Below are positions 48,339 through 55,260 of a DNA stretch of 64,000 bases, in pieces. Under the pieces are notes generated by a model. It was not told the DNA's origin, made no database searches, and saw only the letters and a program-made list of their open reading frames with translations. Every line of letters begins with the position of its first letter. The stretch's first letter is position 1. This DNA comes from Lachnospiraceae bacterium. GTDB taxonomy: Bacteria; Bacillota; Clostridia; Lachnospirales; Lachnospiraceae. The stretch spans positions 92,767 through 156,766 of the forward strand of contig JAAUZU010000008.1 of NCBI GenBank assembly GCA_014804445.1, given 5' to 3'. The translations under genes and the position numbers were made by a program.

Positions 48339-50227
48339 CAGGTATCTGTAATTACGGAGATAATCCGATTGGAAATATAGAGGCGATGAACCGTATGCTG
48401 CTGCGTCGTGGACCGGACGCAGGAGGATACTGGCTTGATGAAAAGGAAAAAGTGGTATTGGGACACAGGCGGCTGTCTATTGTGGAATTGTCGGAAGCAG
48501 GGGCGCAGCCCATGGTTTCTGACAGCGGCAGGTATGTAATTGTTTACAATGGAGAGATATATAACGGACAACAGATAAAAGAACGGCTTTCTGCAAAGCA
48601 TGAAAGCAGCAACAGACTATTTTCCTTCCGTGGTACTTCCGACACGGAAATACTGCTGGAGGCAATTGAGAGTCTGGGCATACAGGAGACACTGCTGATG
48701 GCAAAAGGCATGTTTGCTTTTGCTGTTTATGACAGGGATGAGAAAGCCCTGTATTTGTCCAGAGACAGAATCGGTGAGAAGCCGCTTTATTACGGGATGA
48801 CTGGAAACAGCTTTGTATTTGCTTCTGACATTGCTGCGATTAAGGCAGTAGAGTGGTTTCACAACGAAATCAATACAGAAGTACTGGGGTTGTACTTTCG
48901 ATATGGCTATATCCCGCAGCCGTATACAATTTACCGGGGAATATGGCAGTTAAAGCCCGGGACGTATTTGAAAATCAAAGTCCCTTTTGCGGAGTGGGAA
49001 GAAAAAAGTTACTGGGATATTTTACAGGTGGCGGAAAGCGGGCAGGAAAACCTGTTTCACGGAACGGAGCAGGAGGCGGCGGAACAATTGGAAATTCTGC
49101 TGAAAGAGGCGATAAGAGGCCAGATGAGAGCCGATGTTCCTTTAGGGGCTTTTTTGTCTGGCGGCATTGACAGCACACTGGTAGTGAGTCTGATGCAGTC
49201 CATGAGCGATAAAAAAATCCGTACTTTTACAGTTGGTTTTGAGGAACAGGATTACAATGAAGCACAATATGCCAGAGAGACGGCCGGATATTTGGGAACG
49301 GAGCACACGGAATTGACTGTTGGTTTTTCTGATGTGATGGATGTGCTGACGCATTTGCCGGAAGCTTATGCAGAGCCTTTTGCTGACAGTTCCCAGATAC
49401 CGACTATGTTGGTGAGCAAAATGACGAAACAGCATGTAACTGTTTCTTTGAGCGGAGATGCCGGTGACGAGCTGTTCTGTGGTTACAATACCTACAAGGA
49501 TATGGAGCAGGGACTGCGCATTGTGCAGGGAAAAGCAGGTTTTCTGCCGCAGCGGATGCGAAAGGGGATAGGAAGGCTCTGCGGAGCGGTGAGTAATGCG
49601 CATACGCCGCTGCTATACAAGGTGGCCGGCTGTTTTTCCGTAGATTCGGCGGAGTCCTATTATCGTATGATGGGAAATACGGATTGCAGGATTCCTTATC
49701 TGCCAAAAAGTAAAGCAGTTTTGCCCTGCAGTAACGATATGTATGCGGACGGCTGTCTGAAAGATGCAAGACATAATCTGATGCTGATAGATATGCTGCA
49801 ATACCTTCCCGACGATATTCTGGTAAAGGTAGACAGGGCGGGTATGTACTATTCGCTGGAAAACAGAATTCCGCTTCTGGATAAGGATGTGATAGAATTT
49901 GCGTGGAAGCTTCCCATACAGTATAAGTTTCAGGATGGGATAACCAAGAAGCCCCTGCGTCATATTTTATATCGGTATGTGCCGAAAGAAATGATGGAGC
50001 GTCCCAAGAAAGGGTTTGGAATTCCGGTAAGCGAGTGGCTGCTGGAAGGGGAACTGCATGAATGGGCGGAAAGTACCATGTCAGATGCAAGACCCATGGC
50101 AAAGGAATTTCTGAATTTGAAATATGTGGACAGCATTTGGAAGGATTTCCTGGCAAATCATAAGTGGAATCCTGTTATTTGGTATGTACTTATGCTGGAA
50201 CAGTGGATGCTGTATGTAAAATTATGA
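48326..50227 (+). CDS. asnB: Asparagine synthase B-type glutamine amidotransferase (copy 2)
   Basis: MCGIAGICNYG, LLRRGPDAGG, SGGIDSTLVVSLM, VKVDRAGMYYSLENRIPLLDKDVIEFAWKLP. Confidence 0.93.
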   Translation: MCGIAGICNYGDNPIGNIEAMNRMLLRRGPDAGGYWLDEKEKVVLGHRRLSIVELSEAGAQPMVSDSGRYVIVYNGEIYNGQQIKERLSAKHESSNRLFSFRGTSDTEILLEAIESLGIQETLLMAKGMFAFAVYDRDEKALYLSRDRIGEKPLYYGMTGNSFVFASDIAAIKAVEWFHNEINTEVLGLYFRYGYIPQPYTIYRGIWQLKPGTYLKIKVPFAEWEEKSYWDILQVAESGQENLFHGTEQEAAEQLEILLKEAIRGQMRADVPLGAFLSGGIDSTLVVSLMQSMSDKKIRTFTVGFEEQDYNEAQYARETAGYLGTEHTELTVGFSDVMDVLTHLPEAYAEPFADSSQIPTMLVSKMTKQHVTVSLSGDAGDELFCGYNTYKDMEQGLRIVQGKAGFLPQRMRKGIGRLCGAVSNAHTPLLYKVAGCFSVDSAESYYRMMGNTDCRIPYLPKSKAVLPCSNDMYADGCLKDARHNLMLIDMLQYLPDDILVKVDRAGMYYSLENRIPLLDKDVIEFAWKLPIQYKFQDGITKKPLRHILYRYVPKEMMERPKKGFGIPVSEWLLEGELHEWAESTMSDARPMAKEFLNLKYVDSIWKDFLANHKWNPVIWYVLMLEQWMLYVKL

Positions 50228-50231
50228 TATC

Positions 50232-50255
50232 AAAGTCATTCGAAAGAATGACTTT
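50232..50255. other. Perfect 10-bp hairpin with GAAA tetraloop (possible attenuator/terminator)
   Basis: AAAGTCATTC-GAAA-GAATGACTTT directly after the asnB copy 2 stop; short T run only. Confidence 0.55.
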
Positions 50256-50276
50256 TGCCGACTATCGTGATATAAT
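50248..50276 (+). promoter_or_regulatory. Promoter module ATGACT-N17-TATAAT with TGA extended -10
   Basis: 17-bp spacer; -35 lies in the 3' arm of the hairpin 50232-50255; upstream of MBOAT copy 2. Confidence 0.55.
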
Positions 50277-50375
50277 CTTTTTGTTGACCATATGGTATGT
50301 AAAGTACCGGGAGATTACACGGAAGATATTTGTAAATATACCGTAGAGAAAGCCGGAATGGAGGAAACGTGAGAA

Positions 50376-51857
50376 ATGCTGTTTAATACCCAGATATTTC
50401 TATTTGTATTTTTGCCCATAGTGTTGCTGGGGTATTATTGTCTGCATAAAGCCTCCCTGCACAACGGTGCAAAAATATTGCTTTTTCTCAGTTCCCTTAT
50501 TTTTTATGGGTATTATAACCCGGCATACTTGATTCTTCTTTTGGGAAGCATAGCAGGAAATTATGTTTTATACAAGATCATACAGAGACTTCTGCCCGAT
50601 AGCGTAAAGAACGGATGGCTGCGAAAAGGGGTTGTGATTGTGGGTGTGGCAGCCAATTTGTTTGTCTTGTTTTATTTTAAATACTTCAACTTTTTTCTAC
50701 ATAATGTCAACAAGGTATTCCGCACGGATTTTAATTTGCGAAACATTATACTGCCGTTGGGAATCAGTTTTTTTACGTTTCAGCAGATTTCTTTTCTGGT
50801 AGACTGCTACAAAGGGGAAACCGGGAAATATAACCTGCTGGATTATGGTGTGTTTGTGGCTTTTTTCCCGCAATTGGTTGCAGGCCCCATTGTGTTACAT
50901 AAAGATATGATTCCGCAGCTGTCGGAAAAAAGCAGATGGAAGCCCGATATGGAAAGATTTGAAAGCGGGCTGAAGTATTTTGTAATAGGGCTTTTCAAAA
51001 AGACAATGGTTGCGGACCGGTTTGGACAGGTGGTATCTCTGGGGTATGCCGGCGCCATGAGATGGAGTGTCTGGGAAACGATATTGATTATACTTTCCTA
51101 CACGTTACAAATTTATTTTGACTTCAGCGGCTATAGTGATATGGCGATTGGATTGGGAAAACTGTTTGGAATCGATATTCCGGTGAACTTTGATTCGCCT
51201 TATAAAGCGTCTTCCATAGCTGATTTCTGGAAACGCTGGCATATGACGATGACGCAGTTTTTTACAAAATATGTGTATATTCCGCTGGGAGGAAGCCGAA
51301 AAGGAATCATAAGAACCTGCATCAACACTATGATAGTGTTTGCCTTAAGTGGTTTATGGCACGGGGCGGCGTGGACATTTGTTCTTTGGGGACTGCTGCA
51401 TGGAGCTGCGCTTGTTTTTCACAGATTGTTTCATGTTTGTATGGATAAGCTGCCGAAAGCGCTTACCGGTTTTGTTACGTTTTTGTTTGTAAATATAGCC
51501 TGGGTATTGTTTCGGGCAGAAGGAACCTATCAGGCAGGCAGAATCTTTAAAAGTCTTCTGACGGGCGGTTTTGCTGTTCAAAATATGGATTTGTGTTATG
51601 CTTTCCTGGGAGATAACCCGAAATTCATGTTGGAAAATATATCATGGGGGACGCCGTTGTTTGACGGAATTGCCCTTGCGGTGACAATTATCGGGATTAT
51701 AGCGGCATTGCTTGTGGTTTTTGCAGCGCCCTCTTCCCACCGAATAGCAAACAGCAGAAAGCATTATCGCGGTGAAGGTGTGGTCTGGGGATTTGCAGCA
51801 GTGCTGTGTATTATGACGTTTACCAAAGTTTCCACATTTTTGTACTTTAATTTTTAG
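50376..51857 (+). CDS. MBOAT family O-acyltransferase (AlgI-like), copy 2
   Basis: FDFSGYSDMAIGLGKLFGIDIPVNFDSPYKASSIADFWKRWHMTMTQFFTKYVYIPLGGSRKG...ALSGLWHGAAWTFVLWG. Confidence 0.95.
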   Translation: MLFNTQIFLFVFLPIVLLGYYCLHKASLHNGAKILLFLSSLIFYGYYNPAYLILLLGSIAGNYVLYKIIQRLLPDSVKNGWLRKGVVIVGVAANLFVLFYFKYFNFFLHNVNKVFRTDFNLRNIILPLGISFFTFQQISFLVDCYKGETGKYNLLDYGVFVAFFPQLVAGPIVLHKDMIPQLSEKSRWKPDMERFESGLKYFVIGLFKKTMVADRFGQVVSLGYAGAMRWSVWETILIILSYTLQIYFDFSGYSDMAIGLGKLFGIDIPVNFDSPYKASSIADFWKRWHMTMTQFFTKYVYIPLGGSRKGIIRTCINTMIVFALSGLWHGAAWTFVLWGLLHGAALVFHRLFHVCMDKLPKALTGFVTFLFVNIAWVLFRAEGTYQAGRIFKSLLTGGFAVQNMDLCYAFLGDNPKFMLENISWGTPLFDGIALAVTIIGIIAALLVVFAAPSSHRIANSRKHYRGEGVVWGFAAVLCIMTFTKVSTFLYFNF

Positions 51858-51869
51858 GAGGATACAGGC

Positions 51870-52916
51870 ATGAAAAGATTTTTTATAGAATTTTTTGCAG
51901 TTGTATTCTTTCTCCTGATTCTGATAGGTGGATTTGACTTGGTAATTGACCCGCTTTATCATTATCATGCCCCGGTGGGCGGAACTGCGCCGTATTTGTT
52001 CAATCAGGTATACCAGATGCCGGGCGTGGCATCGCACTTTCAATATGATTCCGCCATTGTCGGTACAAGTATGACGGAGAATTTTCGGGTTTCCTGGTTT
52101 GAGGAAATGGGGCTGCATGCCGTGAAATTATCCTATTCAGGCGCCCGCAGCCTGGACATCAGAACTGTTCTGGATAAGGTGTATGAAAGCGGGAATGAAG
52201 TAAAGTATATTTTAATGGATGTAAATGATTACCAACTGACTTCGGATGCGAGCCAAAGATATGTGGAGCAGCCTGCCTATCTGTATCGAAATGTATGGTG
52301 GGATGATACGGAATATTTGTGGAACAACGATGTGTTCTGGATGTCCGTAGGAAGGGTGCTGGAGAAACTGACGAACAACCAGCCAAAGCTGGATGATGCG
52401 TATACATGGGAGGAACCGGAACTTTTCTCGGCGGAAATCGTAAAGGAGGACTGCAGGGAATATGTGGAAAGCCTGCGGGAAACGCAGGAGGTGTATGACT
52501 GGCAGGAAGAGTATGCGAATTGTGAGAACAACCTCAATAACATCATTCCGGTGATAGAGGCGCATCCGGAAACAGAGTTTGTTATCTTTTATCCGCCGTA
52601 CAGCATCTTGTACTGGGAAGAGCAGGTATTAAAAGGACGTGCAGAGGGAATTCTCAAAATATATGAATATTCCATGAACAGGCTGCTAAAGTATGAAAAT
52701 GTAAGAATATTTGCCTTTCAGGATGAAGAAGAGATTATTACGAATCTAGACAATTATCGTGATGTCTGCCATCACACACCGCAGGTAAACCGATATATTT
52801 TTGATTCCGTTATGAGCGGCAATAAAGAAATTACGATGGAAAACATAGATGCCTATTTTGAAGGCATGAGACGAATGGTCAGCGAATATCCGTATGAAGT
52901 AAACTGGATTGACTGA
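51870..52916 (+). CDS. Membrane-anchored SGNH/AlgJ-DltD-like acyltransfer partner, copy 2
   Basis: VIDPLYHYHAP, AIVGTSMTENF, FYPPYSILYW, NLDNYRDVCHHT; same order relative to MBOAT as 5756..6802. Confidence 0.65.
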   Translation: MKRFFIEFFAVVFFLLILIGGFDLVIDPLYHYHAPVGGTAPYLFNQVYQMPGVASHFQYDSAIVGTSMTENFRVSWFEEMGLHAVKLSYSGARSLDIRTVLDKVYESGNEVKYILMDVNDYQLTSDASQRYVEQPAYLYRNVWWDDTEYLWNNDVFWMSVGRVLEKLTNNQPKLDDAYTWEEPELFSAEIVKEDCREYVESLRETQEVYDWQEEYANCENNLNNIIPVIEAHPETEFVIFYPPYSILYWEEQVLKGRAEGILKIYEYSMNRLLKYENVRIFAFQDEEEIITNLDNYRDVCHHTPQVNRYIFDSVMSGNKEITMENIDAYFEGMRRMVSEYPYEVNWID

Positions 52917-52923
52917 AAAAGAG

Positions 52924-52952
52924 ATGACTTTTCCCCAAGATAATGCTATAAT
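52924..52952 (+). promoter_or_regulatory. Promoter module ATGACT-N17-TATAAT with TGC extended -10
   Basis: 17-bp spacer; shares GATGACTTTT-N4-AAGATAATGCTATAAT with 55196-55225. Confidence 0.6.
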
Positions 52953-53013
52953 CAACTTCATTGGATACACTGTAACAGTAAAAACAGATGAAAAGAAAGG
53001 TACGGTCATAAAC

Positions 53014-54006
53014 ATGTTAAACGACAAAGCAATACTGGTCACCGGAGGCACAGGCACATTCGGCAAGGCATTTACGCGATACGTATTAGAACATTATAAC
53101 CCGAAAAAAATCATCATCTATTCCCGCGATGAGTTCAAGCAGTTTATTATGCAGAATGAGTTCAAGCCTTATGCAGACAAGCTCCGCTTTTTTATTGGTG
53201 ACGTCAGGGACAGGGAGAGGCTGACAAGGGCGCTTGACGGCGTTGACTATGTGATCCATGCGGCGGCCTTAAAGCAGGTGCCGGCATGTGAATACAATCC
53301 GGCTGAGGCGATTAAAACCAATGTCAACGGCGCGCAGAACGTAATTGACGCCTGTCTGGATACCAATGTAAAGAAAGTGGTTGCGCTTTCTACCGATAAG
53401 GCAGTAAATCCGGTCAATCTGTATGGCGGAACCAAACTGGTTTCGGATAAGCTTTTTATTGCAGCTAATGCATATGCGGGCGCAAGGGACATCAGTTTTT
53501 CCATCGTGCGTTACGGCAATGTGGCAGGCAGTCGGGGCTCAGTCATTCCATTTTTTGATTCTATTTTAAAAAACGGCGGTACGGAGCTTCCCGTCACGGA
53601 CTATCGCATGACCCGTTTCTGGATCAGCCTGCAGCAGGGCGTGGAACTGGTCATTAAGGCTCTGGAGGAGGCAAAGGGCGGAGAGACCTTTATCTCCAAG
53701 ATTCCTTCCTTCAAGATAACGGATTTGGCGGAGGCGATGGCGCCCGGCATGGCGACGAAAGAGGTCGGAATCCGCGAGGGCGAGAAGCTGCATGAAATCA
53801 TGGTGACGGTGGAGGATGCGCCGAACACCTATGAATATGACAAGCATTTTATTATTTACCCGCAGATGGTATGGAGCGAGCATAAGCGGGCGGTGCCGAC
53901 CGGTAAAAAGGTTCCCGAGGGATTTTCCTATAGCTCAGGAAATAACAGCGAGTGGCTTTCCGTGGAGCAGATAAGGGAGCTGCTTTCCGCGATGAAAGAG
54001 GAATAG
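53014..54006 (+). CDS. pseB: UDP-N-acetylglucosamine 4,6-dehydratase (inverting), PseB type
   Basis: ILVTGGTGTFGKAFTRYVLEHYNPKKIIIYSRDEFKQFIM, HAAALKQVPACEYNPAEAIKTNVNGAQNVIDACL, VRYGNVAGSRGSVIPFF, FSYSSGNNSEWLS. Confidence 0.92.
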   Translation: MLNDKAILVTGGTGTFGKAFTRYVLEHYNPKKIIIYSRDEFKQFIMQNEFKPYADKLRFFIGDVRDRERLTRALDGVDYVIHAAALKQVPACEYNPAEAIKTNVNGAQNVIDACLDTNVKKVVALSTDKAVNPVNLYGGTKLVSDKLFIAANAYAGARDISFSIVRYGNVAGSRGSVIPFFDSILKNGGTELPVTDYRMTRFWISLQQGVELVIKALEEAKGGETFISKIPSFKITDLAEAMAPGMATKEVGIREGEKLHEIMVTVEDAPNTYEYDKHFIIYPQMVWSEHKRAVPTGKKVPEGFSYSSGNNSEWLSVEQIRELLSAMKEE

Positions 54007-54229
54007 AGGCGAATATACCAAAAAATTTCTACTCTTGCATAGTAAAATATATTTTTAACGAAAAATTGTGATAAAATGTCGAAAAATAAAATCGACAGGC
54101 TGAACAGCATAAATTTTGGAAAGATGAGACAGCAGCTTGCAGGAAGCGAAGCGTTTCCGTCATTTCTGAAATTATGCTGTTTTATTTTGCCTGCTATGCG
54201 TAATGCATTGCATAAGAGGAGGAGTTTAT

Positions 54230-55216
54230 ATGTTGTACTCATTGCTGAATTCAAATACAGACTATTATGTGAACCTGCATGGGGAGCAGGTGATTACACA
54301 CGCCGAGAAAAGTGTCTGGAAGGGAACGGACTGCATTTGGCAGGAGGAACCGGTGTCAGCAGGGATTATGCAGCGGATTGCCGCCACGGATATCCAAAAC
54401 GAGAGGCTGTTTATAGATTTCGGAGGCGTTTTGCAGCAGCAGAGCGATGGGGAAAAAGAGATACAGGAGACCCTGGAGCTTTTGCACAGAAGGAAGAACA
54501 CGGTTTATCTGATGAACATTGTGGAAGAAGCCGGAATTCGTCTGGAGAAGGGGCTTGAGAAAAAAGGAATTGTCATGCAGAGAGAGCAGGCAGAGGGCGG
54601 CGGATGGTTTTGTGAAGTGTCGCCGTCTAATAGTGCGCGGGACATCCGTCAGGCGGCATTGTGCGAGAAGGCAATCCATGATATCCATATGGACAATCTG
54701 CTGATTTTGATGGAGGAGAGTCCGAAGGGGAAGACCTTTCAAATAGACAGGCTTTTGCAGGATGGAGAAAACTGCCTCTATTACTTTTTTTACAGGCTTG
54801 CCATGCGGCTGATAGAGAAGGGAATGGTGGAACCTTTTGGAAAAAACAGGGATAAACTCTGCTTTGTGCCGGACAATCCGCCTGCCGTACCGATTGCAAA
54901 AGCATTGGCAGTATTCCTCGGTACTGAGGTGCAGTGTGAGGAAGCACAGAATGGCAGGTTTCGGCCGGATATGGAGTATATCATTGTGCGGGATGTGTTT
55001 CACATGTCCTGCGAGCTGGACAGGCTGAGCACGGCGATTTCCATGAGCGGCGGACTGGTGAAAGGCGTCGCCTGTCTGGTGGATATCTATACCGGCGTGG
55101 GTAACAGAAAGAACCGGGTCAGCCTTCACACCATTGATTTGGAGCGGGGAATCAGCTATAGAATAAGGCAAAAACGGGAAAACTTAGGGCAAAAGGATGA
55201 CTTTTGGAAAAGATAA
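54230..55216 (+). CDS. Uncharacterised protein with C-terminal phosphoribosyltransferase-like segment
   Basis: PAVPIAKALAVFLGTEVQ and YIIVRDVFHMSCELDRLSTAISMSGGLVKGVACLVDI resemble a PRTase fold with a degenerate PRPP loop; start after AGGAGG. Confidence 0.45.
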   Translation: MLYSLLNSNTDYYVNLHGEQVITHAEKSVWKGTDCIWQEEPVSAGIMQRIAATDIQNERLFIDFGGVLQQQSDGEKEIQETLELLHRRKNTVYLMNIVEEAGIRLEKGLEKKGIVMQREQAEGGGWFCEVSPSNSARDIRQAALCEKAIHDIHMDNLLILMEESPKGKTFQIDRLLQDGENCLYYFFYRLAMRLIEKGMVEPFGKNRDKLCFVPDNPPAVPIAKALAVFLGTEVQCEEAQNGRFRPDMEYIIVRDVFHMSCELDRLSTAISMSGGLVKGVACLVDIYTGVGNRKNRVSLHTIDLERGISYRIRQKRENLGQKDDFWKR

Positions 55217-55225
55217 TGCTATAAT
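55197..55225 (+). promoter_or_regulatory. Promoter module ATGACT-N17-TATAAT with TGC extended -10
   Basis: 17-bp spacer; 35 nt before the Fkp start; near-duplicate of 52924-52952. Confidence 0.6.
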
Positions 55226-55260
55226 TGCTGTAATTAGGCTTCTAAGAAAAGGAGAGGGCG

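Noticed and set aside
49404-50156. 250-aa minus-strand ORF
   Set aside because: Antisense to the conserved asnB copy 2 synthetase domain.
54076-54558. 160-aa + strand ORF
   Set aside because: Out of frame with and overlapping the better-supported 54230 gene; composition not protein-like.
54356-55171. 271-aa minus-strand ORF
   Set aside because: Fully antisense to 54230-55216, which has a good AGGAGG site; no domain signal.
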